DNA from: Larix kaempferi
Taxonomy: Eukaryota; Streptophyta; Pinopsida; Pinales; Pinaceae
Reading direction: 5' to 3'
Assembly: GCA_027924585.1 (NCBI GenBank)
Contig: BSBM01000602.1
Span: 6,137,501-6,201,500 of the forward strand
Length of the DNA: 64,000 nucleotides
In this document: positions 11,675 through 22,831 of the stretch, piece by piece
How the letters are laid out: each line of letters starts with the position of its first letter
Position numbering within the stretch: position 1 is the stretch's first letter
Notes under the pieces: model-generated
Database searches by the model: none
Told to the model about the DNA's origin: nothing
Seen by the model: the letters and a program-made list of their open reading frames with translations, nothing else
Made by a program: the position numbers and the translations under genes

Positions 11675-14161
11675 ATGGAATACTCTTATTCAAAACCTAT
11701 GATAACTCCTTTCAATTATTTTGATTGGAAAGGAGACATGGAGATCATATTGCACTCTAAAGGGTTCTATAGAGTCACAATGGGCCTCGAATTGGAGACA
11801 AACACATTGCTTGAGAAAACAAAACACTTCAATAAGCTTGATGAAGCTTATGGTCTTCTTTGCCTTGCCATTTCCAAGGATCTTCACTTCCATCTCAGCG
11901 GATTGAACTCTCCAAAGGTGGTATGGGAGCAACTTGACAAACGTTTTGGCAAGCAGGATGAGCTTAGGGCTTTTCAATTGGAAAATGAATTGATTGCTCT
12001 TAGTCCTGAGAATTTCGAGACGATCAATGAGTTTTTCACAAAATTCAAGCACTTGGCATTGCAGTTGAAGAACAATGGTGTTGTGAAAGAGGATAAGCAA
12101 TTGATCCTCTCCATTCTTTCAAAGCTTGGTAAATATTTCTCAATATTTGTCTCTACTTTCAATTCCGGTCGGCTAACTACCCCGAATTGGAAGATGCCTA
12201 CCTTGAATGCCTTCATTGAATCCGTTACCAAATAGCATGACAAGTTGATTCAAATGGGGTCCATAAGCTCCAAAGATTCAGCCCTATTTGTTCAAGGATC
12301 CAAGAAATCGAATGGCAAAGGAAAGCAAAAGAAAGAGAAGCCCAAATTCAAACCTAACAAGCAAAGAGAGAAAAGCAAGCAATCAGATGCACCATCCAGT
12401 TCAAGGAACAAGCAAAAGGGTAAAGAAAAATCTAAGTGTTCATATTGCAACAGTGGCTTTCATCCTGAAAGTTCATGCATGAAGAAAACAATAGATCAAA
12501 TGGCCCTCCTTTTGGAAAAGAACAACATATGTCTTCCCGATAGTGCACGGAAGAAGGATAGAAATGATGATCATGAAAGAGGTCAAGCACTCATGGCAAC
12601 TGTTTCGAAACCCACCACTCTACTGATAGATTCCGGTGCCTCGAATCATATGGATGCAAATATTGACTCCTTCTCTTCATTTGATCCAAACAGCTCCATC
12701 CCCATCCATTTGGGAGATGACTCAAAAATTTCTTCAAAGGGTAAAGGTACCATACATTTAGAGCATGGAAGTTTTCAGAATGTTCTCTATGTGCCTTCCT
12801 TGGCTTCAAATCTACTTTCTGTGTATCAAATGACACACACTGGTGAACCAAAGCAAGTTATATTCAGCCCTAACAAAGTTGAAATTTCTGATATCAAAAG
12901 TGGAAGACTTATTGCAGTCGGAAAGGAAAACCACACTGCAAAATACTATGAGTTTTCTCACTTTGTGCCATTTGAAAAGCCCACTGCTCTCCTCACTCAT
13001 GGAAACAAGGTTAGTAGGATTTGGAATGAAAGGTTTGGACACCTTAATTACAAGTATTTTATGCTGTTACAACAGAAATCCATGGTTGATGGTCTTCCGC
13101 AACTCTGTTCCTCGAAGGGAATTTGCACTGGTTGCATTGTTGGGAAGCACCCTGAGCACAAGTTCGACCACGACAAAGCTAGTAGAGATTCTACTATTTT
13201 GGGCCTCATCCATTCTTATATTAGTGGTCCACTTCCAAATATGTCCATGAATGGTGCAAGGTATGTTTTGACATTCATCGATGACTTCTCCCGCTTTACT
13301 TGGGTATTTTTTATCAAAAACAAGTCAGAAGTGCTTGGAAAATTCAAGGATTTTAAGGCTTTTGTTGAGACTGCCACTAAGAGCAAGATAAAAGATCTTA
13401 AATTTGATAATGGCAGAGAATATATCAAGACTGAGTTGTTGCAAATTTGTGCTGAAAGCGGAATTCAGATCCAACATACAGTTCCCTACACACCCCAGCA
13501 GAACGGTGTAGCGGAAAGGAAGAATCGGTAACTGAAAGAGATGGCTACCTGTATGCTTGAGTCAAAAGTTTTGGCTGCAAATCTTTGGGTTGAAGCCATT
13601 AATGTTGCTGCATATATTCAGAACCGAGTTCCACATTCATCCATGAAAGGTAAAACTCCTTTCGAAGCATTCACTAATCGCAAACCAGATGTGTCCAATT
13701 TGAGGGTTTTTGGCTCCACTGCATGGGCTATAATTCCTTCTGATAAGAGAAAGGCTTTGGATCCACAAAGTATTGAATGTATACTAATAGGATATGGGGA
13801 AGAATCAAAAGCATATAAACTCATGAATATCAAATCCAAAAAGATATTCATAGAGCAAAGTGTGAAGTTTGAAGAACCACTGCCAGATCTGAAACTAGTT
13901 GAGGAAAACACTGCCAATCCACAACCTCCACAAGAAGAAGATTCGAGAGAATATGAAGAAAGCATTGGGATTGATAATTCTAATATTTTATCAGAATTTG
14001 ATGGCCATGACATATCAAGTTTAGAATTTGACCATAATGATCCTCCTCAGTTACCAAAGTGGGCCCAAAACACTCTACAATCTGCTGCTCCAAACATTGG
14101 AAATCCTGCTGATCCAAGGAGAACAAGAGAAGACTATCAAAGAGCAGGTATGGCTCTGTTG
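11675..14161 (+). pseudogene. gag, protease and integrase of copia C (5' part of the polyprotein)
   Basis: Copia polyprotein with all domains in family order. Gag (11675-12235) has YFDWKGDMEIIL and VVWEQLDKRFG; a TAG at 12233 follows. Next come a lysine-rich tract, a zinc knuckle CSYCNSGFHPESSC (about 12437), protease LLIDSGASNHM (about 12625), pre-integrase WNERFGHLNY with CTGCIVGKHPEH, and the integrase core with FIDDFSRFTW, FDNGREY and PQQNGVAERKNR. A TAA follows at 13529. The first integrase motif, normally HSD or HTD, reads HSY, so the first catalytic Asp is lost. After the stop the frame continues through the integrase C-terminus and an acidic linker to 14161, where element D interrupts it. 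The start was chosen at 11675 because MEYSYSKP fits a copia Gag N-terminus better than the upstream in-frame ATG at 11615. Confidence 0.92.
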
Positions 14162-14289
14162 ATGCCTCGGTTGTGCAGGTTAGATGCAAAGGGTGATAGA
14201 ATGTTCCAAGACACTCAACAGAGGAAGAAAACCCAAGTTGAAAGGCTTCGAAAGACCCTGCGCAAGGGCAGTTCTATCCCCAATCTGTT

Positions 14290-15125
14290 TGGTGTGGTGA
14301 TCCTCCACGGATATTAGGCCTCTGCTGGCACTCTAAGAGTAGGTGAGTTGACCTATAAGATCAGTTTTCCAGTCAAGGAAAACTAGGTTGTGGATATGGT
14401 AATACAAAGCTAACCTAACCTATTTTAGAAAAGGGAAACTAGTCTAAGTCAGTCCTATTCTAAAATGAAAGCTTGTTTATGTGCAGATTGGTCTTGAGAT
14501 TTGATTAAACAAGTAATTGAACAGCTTAAACAGAAATGTCTCTAGTTGTGCTACTTGTTAACTTAAATTATTATCAGTTAATGAAAATCAAATGACAATC
14601 TTTCAAGTATTCAGGCTCATTCAAGATCCAATCTATAATCACTCTGCTAATTTAAAAATTAACAATGATTATATAAATTTATATGCACCGAATCATTTGC
14701 AGAAATAAAACATGAAAGTACTTGTATTGAAAAAACTCAGTGAAGTACTTAGAAACATAAACCAGTCATATAGAGAAATCGATACAACAGATTCATACAT
14801 TAACAAATGATTAACAAAAGATCAGATGCATAACAGATGATAATTTGAAGCACAAATCAGAAATTCTCAAAGAAATTTGAAGAATAACAGAAGATAAATT
14901 AAAATATAACTTTACTGTATGAAGAGGTCTTGTACAGAAATTACAAAAAGATCTGCTTAACAGAGTATCTCCAGTCCAGTCTTCTGCTGACTTACAATTA
15001 TAAAATTACCAATCCCTAACTACGAGAGGTATCCTTCTTTAAATAATTACAACAGAGTCCAAAAATGGAGATCCCTAGAAAACAGAGATTACAAAATCGG
15101 ATCAAAACTACAGATCCAAGAAATC
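14290..15125. other. AT-rich non-coding 3' region of element D
   Basis: Downstream of the long minus-strand ORF. No ORF, terminal repeat or poly(A)-type tail is evident. It is rich in CAGA and AACAG words. Confidence 0.5.
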
Positions 15126-18100
15126 CTACCATTTCTCATATATGTCTAACAACTCATCTATATTTGAGAAACTGACAGATTCTAAAGCTAGCTGAACATT
15201 GCACACATTATTCTCCATGTCATGCTTCGCCAACTTGTGCTAAGTGCGAAGATACATACGAATCTTGCCTTCCATGATGACCGGTTCTCTAACCAAATCA
15301 TCCACATCCTGAATGCTGACTTGTTCAAGATCCCGAATCCTCTGTGCGAACTCCTCACACCTGCTCTCGATCTCTTCAAGTTTGCATTTTGGCGGCAAAG
15401 CTTCTAGGATAGGGATCATTAATGGTAAGCCTAGAACATGCATAATGTTGTCAACTGCATACCATCGCCTGGTGTAGATATCCTTTGATTTATTGATAGT
15501 CTCTTCAGCTGTTTCATTATAATCAAGCCAAGTATTTAGAGAGGCTTTGACCTTTTTAAACTGGAAACTACTAAGGATTGGGATATCTTTCAGTGCATTC
15601 TTAACATACCCCTGCCATTCACTGATTTCCTCTTGAGCCTTAAAAGCTTGGAGTCTCTTCTCCTTTTGTTCTTCAAGGGTGGAGGACATCTTGGAAAAAT
15701 TAATGAAATTTTCCCTGATTTCATCCAAAGCAATGTAAACCTTATCCAACAGTTTATGCTGATCCTGATTCACCTTGAGGGCTAGATTCTTAAAATCACA
15801 GGGTGTAAACTTGAGAAAACTTGAGGAGGCTGCACTTGCAGTTGCATCCTCAACCTGCTTTTCCAAGGAAGCTGTTTTTTCAACGTCAATGGAATGCTGA
15901 GATTGTGAGAGATTGAGTTCAGTGAGAAGAGTGGCATTCTTTTTCTCTAGGTCTAGCAACTTACTTACCCAAGTTTGCTTGAGATCAAACACATCAGTAG
16001 AATGTTGTTTTTTAGCTTCATCCAATTCCTCTTTCAGGTTTTTGATCTCTTCATCCCTGAGGTCAACCTCCCTATCCAAACCCTGGACCGAATCCCAATT
16101 AGCATTGGCAAAGGCTCCTAAGGATGCTGCTGCTTCAATTGCTTCAATTCTTGGATTATTAGTCCTGGGAGCCCATATTACTTGAACTGGTTCAGGTGCT
16201 TCCAAACCATCTTGACCTTGACCTCTTTTCCTGGTCCTTCTTATCACTGTCTTATCATCCTTGCTATAGAAGTAATTCCCAAGGGGAACTATATCTTCAT
16301 CTATGTATTCAACCATTGACTATGTGGAGGTAGAAGTGACACTAACTGTTGAGATTAGTGAGGGTGTTTGGGTGACAAGAAGGGTAGGAATAGGTATGGT
16401 TACTTGAGTAGTAACTGAAGATGTAGTGATAGCTTGAGGAATTGACAAAATTGGATCTGGGGAAGGGATTGAGACAAAGGATTCAGATAATGGAACCTGA
16501 GTATCAACATTAGCTTCTGGAAGTGGAAGTTGACTATGAACTTTGGTGGGTGAAGATGGTGAAGAAATATTAGAAGATACATCAGTAGTGGTTGTTGATA
16601 GATTGACTATGGGTGACTGCAGAGGGACAGCCGAAGGCTGGACTTTTGCAACAATAGACAATGGAATTGATAAAGGGACCGAGTGTATGGGTGATGGGAT
16701 AGTAGTGTCATTGAGGGTGTTGAACAAGAGTGATAAGGAGACAGGAAGTGTTCCCCCTAAAGGCACAGTAGAGGCTGGTTGGACAGATGGCAGCATAAAT
16801 GCTGATGATGCAATGCCAGGAGCAACATTAAATTCCAACACTGATTGCTCAAGGAAGGACTGATCCATATCAATACTATCCAACAATTCAGTGACAGTCT
16901 TAGGATCTTCAGTGACTTCTTCTGTTACTGGTACCGAGGAGATGGGACCACTTCTTCATCATAGTCCTATGATGAAGAAGGCAGGATTTTCTGCCTCTTG
17001 GCAGGGCTAGCCTGAGTTATGACCAGATCATCATCTTCTTGAGTTTCTTCAATAGTGATTTGAACATTTGATGCAATTGGTAGCTGAATGTTGACTGCAA
17101 GCTTTGAAGGTTCTAGCAATTGAGCCTTTAACATCGATGTCAATTGTACCATCTGCTATTGGGATTCATGAGCTGACTGTAGCATCATTTTAGCTTCTTC
17201 ACCAGCTTTCTCTTGAGAGGTTTCCCCTAGGGGAGCTTTACCTTTGTTTCCATCGGGGAATGTAATCATGAGATGAGTATTGGCCTTCTGAGCCTCTTTC
17301 TCTTCTCTATCTCTTCTTGCTTGTTCAATGATATTTAGCTGCATGGCCTTATAACTTAGAACCCTAACCTTAAGTTCATTCTGGTCTTTTAAAATGTCAT
17401 GTTGTTCTTGTAAGTCTTTTTCCTTAGCTAGAACCTGTGAGAATGTGTCCAACCCTTGGTATATGAAGTCATCTGGAACTAACTCATGTGCATAATCTAT
17501 TTTAATATGTACTTGCTTGAGGTGTGCATCCAGGAACTTCTTGGGGTCATGTTTCCTTTTCGGGGTAGTACCTAATCTCAAGGCAGTTATTTGGTCACCT
17601 AGAACAATATCCCAAGTTGAAGTTGGGATAACCAGCTGACCAAGATTGAGAGAAAACTTAGGCCAACCTCTCTTCCTGGGACTTGTGATTTTCTTATACA
17701 TGCCATCAGTGACAGTTTGAAAAGAAACCTCTCGTATTACCATCCTGTCCGGGACAATCCTGGGAAGCAGATGCACTGTGTCACTTCCCCAAATCTTGAT
17801 GTATGAAAAATTCTCAACTACATACCAATCACCCATGGTGTTGATGAAAGTCTTAGTATCTTCTGAGAATGTAGGTGGTTGTTGCCTGAAGATCTTGAAA
17901 TAGATGGTACCCATGAAGTGGTCACAAATGTCATATAACAAGGGTGCAAAATTCTCTTCCCATAGTGCCGAATGATAAATGTGCACAAGAGGATCTGAAG
18001 GGGTCCAATTCCAACCCAAGTTAGGGTACTAGAACTCTGAGCAAAAAACATCAAGGGCATATGCAGATAGGAAAAAGGGTGGTTTCTTATGAGTTGGAGC

Positions 18101-18787
18101 CTTTTGATATTCATGAATGGCATTCTTTAATTCAGCCGATAGGATAGAAGCCCATGGGAAAGACTCACCTATGACTAGCACATGATGTGCTATAGGTGCC
18201 CATTCTGCTTTGAAAAGAGAACAATTCGGTAGACCAAAAATCCTGTAGAGAATGGCTGCCAGTAAAGAGTAGGGTTCCTTAAACCAGAGGATGGGATAAA
18301 GGTTGTCATCCTTAGGCACAAAGGTGTTCGGCTTAAGCATCCATGACCTAATCATCTTGTTAAAGTTGAACCGGGTTTTGGACGACTGTATAAAATCGGG
18401 GGAGAGGATCTGCACATGAGGTTTCAGAGAAAAGGCTCGAACAAAAGCCTCCGGGCGAAAATGTGTTAATTGGCACCCCGTGCTATCGTTAAAACAATGG
18501 TCTTTAACACTGGTATTCTCAATTATCCATTTTACAACATCTGTGTAAGGCAAGATAACAGGGCACGCAACAATAGCATGAATTTGGGAAGCCCTAATTC
18601 TCTCGTACACTGGTCTATCGTTCTCAATATGAGAAAGGTCGTCATTATAAAAAATGGCGTATATTTTCAACCAATCTATTTGGTATGTCTCAGTGACTCG
18701 TTCACTTGTGTCGGAGAGCAAACCAAAATTAGGGTCTTTGACCAGGGGATCTCTGAGTGGCGTTTTAGAATGTGTACCTTTCGACAT
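15126..18787 (-). pseudogene. Long ORF of element D, about 1200 codons, function unknown
   Basis: One reading frame runs 18787-15126 with in-frame stops at 18026, 17153, 16964, 16317 and 15237 (all TAG), and one 1-base frameshift near 16935 that moves the middle segment. The N-terminal 500 or so residues look globular and rich in Trp, Tyr and Pro (for example DWLKIYAIFYNDDL and PYSLLAAILYRIFGLPN). A basic stretch with TPKRKHDPKKFL and a Gln/Glu/Lys helix (about 17450-17250) follow. Next is an acidic segment ending near PAKRQK, then a Ser/Thr/Pro-rich linker (16880-16320). The C-terminal part is predicted coiled coil (LRDEEIKNLKEELDEAKKQH and following heptads). I see no transposase DDE, reverse transcriptase, zinc knuckle, signal peptide or membrane segment. 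The layout resembles Gag-like or putative plant transposon proteins, but I cannot name a family. Confidence 0.7.
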
Positions 18788-19128
18788 GGCGAAAGAGCTT
18801 GCAATTTCTGATCAATAAGAAAATTAAAATCAAAATCAATCCAAAAATAGCAAAATTGCAGACTGGTAGTATAAGGATGACAGTGAGCTTACCCGAAATA
18901 GCAAACAAATGAAAAAATGGCACCTGCTACGCAATCCACGGTAAAAACAACAGTGCAATGGAGTAATTCTTCAAAAGTAAAATGGTAAAAATAAAATAGG
19001 AAAAACCCTATTTATTGAATTCACTGGATTAAAGATAACCGTGCGATCAGAACAAATGGACGACTGAGATTAACCGAAGTGGGATGTGGGGTCACGCAAA
19101 AATTTTATTCACAAAATATATTAAGGGA

Positions 19129-19620
19129 TCTCGAAAGCTGCAACCCGACAATTGCGGGTTGCAGGGTCACGCAAATGGAAAAAACGAAAAAGAATTCTCG
19201 AAAGCCGAAAGCCACAATTGCGGGTTTCGGGTTTCGGGAATAATCACAATAAAAAAATGAGAAACATGTTCCCAAAAGCTGCAATCCGACACTTGCGGGT
19301 TGCGGGTTTCGGGAATGACACACTCGCAAACCGAAAACAAATTCCCAAAAGCCGCAATCCGACAATTGCGGGTTGCGGGTTTCGGGCAACGCACCAAAAT
19401 AAATAAAAAGACAGAGCCCGAAAGCCGAAAGCCGCAATTGCCTGTTTTCGGGTTTCGGGATGATAGTTTCCCGAGATTATTACAAGGTGAACTTGCAACC
19501 CGCAATCGTCGGGTTGCGGGTTTCAGGTTGACCAAATCCAAAACTGCAAAACAAGCACCCCGCAACCCGAAATTGTCGGGTTGCGGGTTTCGGGTCTCCT
19601 ATCCGTCGGGTTTCGGGTTG
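19129..19620. repeat. Array of seven GC-rich palindromes in element D
   Basis: Seven inverted repeats lie at about 19139, 19199, 19270, 19345, 19419, 19494 and 19560, spaced 60-75 bp. Each pairs a CCGAAAGCC or GCAACCCG arm with CGGGTTTCGGG or CGGGTTGC across an AATTG-like centre. The last has perfect 12-bp arms, CCCGCAACCCGA and TCGGGTTGCGGG. The sequences between the hairpins are unrelated, so the palindromes themselves are the conserved part. The array lies 340-830 bp upstream of the long ORF and close to the right end of D, where subterminal transposase sites or a promoter would be expected. Confidence 0.85.
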
Positions 19621-19832
19621 ATTAAAAAAAAAGGCAAAATACTCAAAATTTGAGGATTTCAACAAACCGGACAGTTAGAGATCATCCAAAAGAGGGAAAC
19701 ACGCAGGACAAAAGTATGGGCGAGAAATCTAAACAAGTGAAAACCCAAATTCTCACATTACAGAGTACACTCACCAAAATACCTTTGTGTTTATTCAAAA
19801 TGGGGGTTCCGGTGCTTCAACTAAGCATGGGA

Positions 19833-21420
19833 TCTGTTGTGGCCACAACAGGCTCTTTCATTTTTCGATCCATTATTATCTGAAAAATGTTATTTGATGA
19901 TTGGTTTAGATCCCAAATCATACTATCATTCCCACCTAAATCCACGATGGCAAACCACCATGGATGAAGAGTACAGTTCTCTTCAAAAGAACAATACATG
20001 GGAGCTAGTTTCTCTTCCACCTGGAAGAAAATTGGTCCAATGTAATTGGATCTACCGCACAAAATTTGCTGCTGATGGCTCTATCAACAAATACAAATCT
20101 AGGTTGGTGGAAAAAGGTTTCTCCCAAGTCCAAGGAGTGGACTACACTGAGACTTTTGCACTGGTTGCAAAGATGGATTCGATCCGCCTAGTTTTGGCCA
20201 TTTCCGCATCCAAGCACTGGGAAGTGCACCATATGGATGTGAAGAGTGCTTTTTTACATGGAGACCTTGATGAAGAATTATATATGAAGCAACCAGAAGG
20301 ATACATATCAGATCCATCATTAGTTTGCAGGTTGAAGAAATCTTTGTATGGATTGAAACAGACCCCAAGAGCTTGGTACGCAAAGATGGACTCCTTCCTT
20401 CTTTCTTAGAATTTCAAAAGATAAAAATATGATCCAAATGTGTACCTACAGCAAGTTAAAGGTAATTTTCTGATTGTTGTTTTATATGTTGATGATCTTC
20501 TCATTACTGGTAGCACTCTCCTTACAATTAACAAGCTGAAAACCGCTTTAAATCTAGCTTTTGATATGAGCGATTTGGGCTTGCTTAAGCAATTTTTGGG
20601 CTTGGAGATAGCTCAAAATTTTGATGGGATCACATTATCTCAGAAAAAGTATGCTAAAGACCTGCTATTAAATTTTAATATGGAAGAATGTAAGGCTGCT
20701 CCGTTTCCATTCCTCTCAGGAATCAGTCTTGAGGAAGGAAATTCCACACCGCTTGCAAATTGCACTATGTATCGACAGCTGATTGGTTCACTACTTTACT
20801 TGACACACTCAAGGCCTGATATTTCATATGCCGTGAGTGCTGTATCAAGGTATATGCAGTAGCCCAATTAGCTTCATTGGCGGGAAACCAAGCGGATCTT
20901 GCAGTATGTGCAAGGTACAAGACATTTTGGCATACATTATGCTACAGATTCTGAGCTAGATTTCATTGGTTTTAGTGATTCAGATTGGGCGGGTGATAGC
21001 ATAGATCGGAAGTCCACTTACGGATATGTTTTCATGATTGGCCATGGCCCTATTTGCTGGTAAAGAAAAAAATAGGCAACCATTTCACTTTCTTCAGCAG
21101 AGGCAGAGTATCGAGGGGCAGTCAATGCCTGCATTCAGGCAGTTTGGTTGCAGGATATTCTTTCCGAGTTTGATTTTGGTAGCATGACTTCGACTGTCCT
21201 ATTTTGTGACAATTAAAGTGCTTTTAATATCTCCACCGATCCATTTCAGCGGCAAAGGACGAAGCACATTGAGATTCATATGCACTACATCCGAGAGTTG
21301 GTGCATGATCGCACCATCATTCTGCAATATTGCCCTACTGATGAGAAAATTGCAAAGATCTTCACCAAGAGCTTCACTGAGAAGAAGTTCTCTTACCTCC
21401 ATTCACTGTTGGGGGTGAGT
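19833..21420 (+). pseudogene. Reverse transcriptase and RNase H of copia C (3' part of the polyprotein)
   Basis: Resumes the frame broken at 14161. Reverse transcriptase shows NPRWQTTMDEEYSSL, CNWIYRTKFAADGSI, HHMDVKSAFLHGDL, the LYGLKQTPRAWY block and the catalytic YVDDLLI (about 20480). RNase H follows with FSDSDWAGD, SSAEAEYRGAV, CDN and the HIEIHMHYIRELV tail. Inactivating changes are TAG at 20407, TAA near 20422, two TAGs near 20863-20875, TAA and TAG near 21061-21075 and TAA in place of a Gln-type codon near 21214. Several stops sit where the family usually has Gln, consistent with C-to-T decay. Confidence 0.92.
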
Positions 21421-21605
21421 TCCATCATGGTGGAGATATATTAGATCCATTTTATTTTTATCTTTGAAGGGGGGATTTCTTCCGACTGGGTTTTCCCTCT
21501 TCCCTCACTTAGCTTATTTTCATCATTTTTGGATTATTGTATTGGGGTGACCTTTGGTCTCAGTAACCAGAGCCCTACATTTTATTTTTTACATCATAGT
21601 ATATC

Positions 21606-21616
21606 TTGAGGGGGGG
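21606..21616 (+). promoter_or_regulatory. Polypurine tract of copia C
   Basis: The run TTGAGGGGGGG directly abuts the TGTTAGG start of the 3' LTR, the standard plus-strand primer position. Confidence 0.85.
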
Positions 21617-22311
21617 TGTTAGGATATATCATCATTCAGTATGTACTTTGCATGCATGCATTGCATGCACCCGCATTCTTCCCAGTCACTAGTTTGATGC
21701 CTCCAGCACCTAGTCCCTAGTCTTCTAGCACTTGGGAGATGCTTTATACTCATATTTATCCCTCCTAGCCAGGGAGGCACCCACTTCTCACCTTCCACTA
21801 TAGAAGGGCGCCTTTTCTCACCTACCAGTCAGTTTCACTTCAGTTAGTTAGTTGTCTTTCCTTGATTTGAGGCTAGACTGACTCCTAATTATTGTTACCA
21901 CTCCAATTGACCTCCGATGAGCCTTGAATACCTATTCTGAGTGCAGTTAACCCCTCATGCACCCTCCACTAAGCCTCCATCCCTAGATTAGTGCCACTTA
22001 CCATCAGTTACACTTATTACATTCAGTTAGACTCAGTTTGTCACCTGTCTGACAGTTACTTGTGCATTGATGACCACCACTGATTGATGATGAGAACTCC
22101 TAGTTGGAGCCAAGCTATTCCATGTAGTTAATTCAAATGAACTCCTTGTTTAATTTGAATTTTCACTGATTGTGAAAGGATTGTATTGTAATTCTACATT
22201 CTAGATTATAGAGAACTGATGCATCTCTCTTGCACAGTTTTTACTCCAATTTGTTTTACATCATTGTGATTGATATACTTGTTCAATAGATCTGCTGTGA
22301 CTAATTTTACG
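21617..22311 (+). repeat. 3' LTR of copia C
   Basis: TGTTAGGATAT to CTAATTTTACG, aligned with 10611-11306. The final base is changed from A to G. Target duplication CAACC follows. Confidence 0.92.
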
Positions 22312-22438
22312 CAACCTGTCCATGGCCATAGAGTATCAACCTGATACTCATGATCATACTTATCATCATCATATAGTACATCATCCTGATGCACATCATC
22401 ATCGCATGATCATCCTGATCATTGTCACAACATCATCC

Positions 22439-22760
22439 TGATGCATATCATCTGGAGCATCGTCCTGATACTCGTCACATATGATCATCTTGATCATCAT
22501 CATAGCATCGTACTGATGCATATCATCTGGAGCATTGTCCTAATACTCATTACATATGATCATCCTAATCATCATCATAGAATCGTCTTGATGCATATCA
22601 TCCGGAGCATCGTCCTGATACTCAGCACATATGATCATCCTGATCATCATCATAGCATCGTCCTAATGCATATCATCTGGAGCATCATCCTGATACTCAT
22701 CATATATGATCATCTTGATCAACATCATCCAGAGCATCATCCTGATGCTCATCACACAAC
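22439..22760. repeat. 75-bp tandem repeat in the 3' region of copia B
   Basis: Units starting with TGATGCATATCATCTGGAGC lie at 22439, 22514, 22589 and 22664, with a partial fifth. The 75-bp period keeps one frame open across the array, giving a 141-codon ORF of 25-residue repeats. The ORF is most likely a by-product of the period. The array lies between the end of copia B pol and the copia C insertion. Confidence 0.85.
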
Positions 22761-22831
22761 ACTTACATCCACAACCATGGTAAGGACCCTCCTATCACCA
22801 TGCTTGGAATGGATCCTACAATTGTGTCCCA

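Larger units (their letters stand above)
14162..19830 (-). mobile_element. Element D: unclassified 5.7-kb insertion with a long minus-strand ORF
   Basis: Inserted in the pol gene of copia C. The 7-mer TCTGTTG flanks it exactly (14155-14161 and 19833-19839). Extended to 9 bp it reads GCTCTGTTG and GATCTGTTG, one mismatch. Removing the insert and one repeat copy leaves the copia frame uninterrupted, which supports a clean insertion. I find no LTRs. The outermost bases show only weak inverted similarity (ATGCCTCGGTTG against CCATGCTTAGTTG). A 9-bp duplication would suit a Mutator-like DNA transposon, but the superfamily is not settled. From right to left it holds a palindrome array, a 5' leader, the 18787-15126 ORF and an AT-rich 3' region (14290-15120). 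Confidence 0.75.
10611..22311 (+). mobile_element. Ty1/copia retrotransposon C (inserted in copia B)
   Basis: A plus-strand copia element with LTRs at 10611-11306 and 21617-22311. A perfect 5-bp target duplication CAACC lies at 10606-10610 and after 22311. The last LTR base reads G where A is expected, which is a point change. A primer site follows the 5' LTR and a purine tract precedes the 3' LTR. gag-pol runs 11675-14161 and resumes at 19833-21420, interrupted by element D. By eye the LTRs differ at about 55 positions (about 8%), more than those of its host B. Confidence 0.93.

Noticed and set aside
16543-16863. Plus-strand ORFs antisense to the element D gene (also at 15913 and 18470)
   Set aside because: They are shadows of the long minus-strand frame with no motif of their own.
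19129-19620. Interstitial telomere repeats (TTTCGGG, TTGCGGG heptamers)
   Set aside because: Heptamers occur only two or three in a row inside palindromes with unrelated spacers. No TTTAGGG run is present.
19129-19620. CRISPR-like repeat and spacer array
   Set aside because: Repeats are variable palindromes with uneven spacing in a plant transposon, and there is no cas context.
14155-19839. Helitron or LTR retrotransposon as identity of element D
   Set aside because: No CTRR end with hairpin, no insertion between A and T, and no direct terminal repeats. The target duplication also rules against a Helitron.
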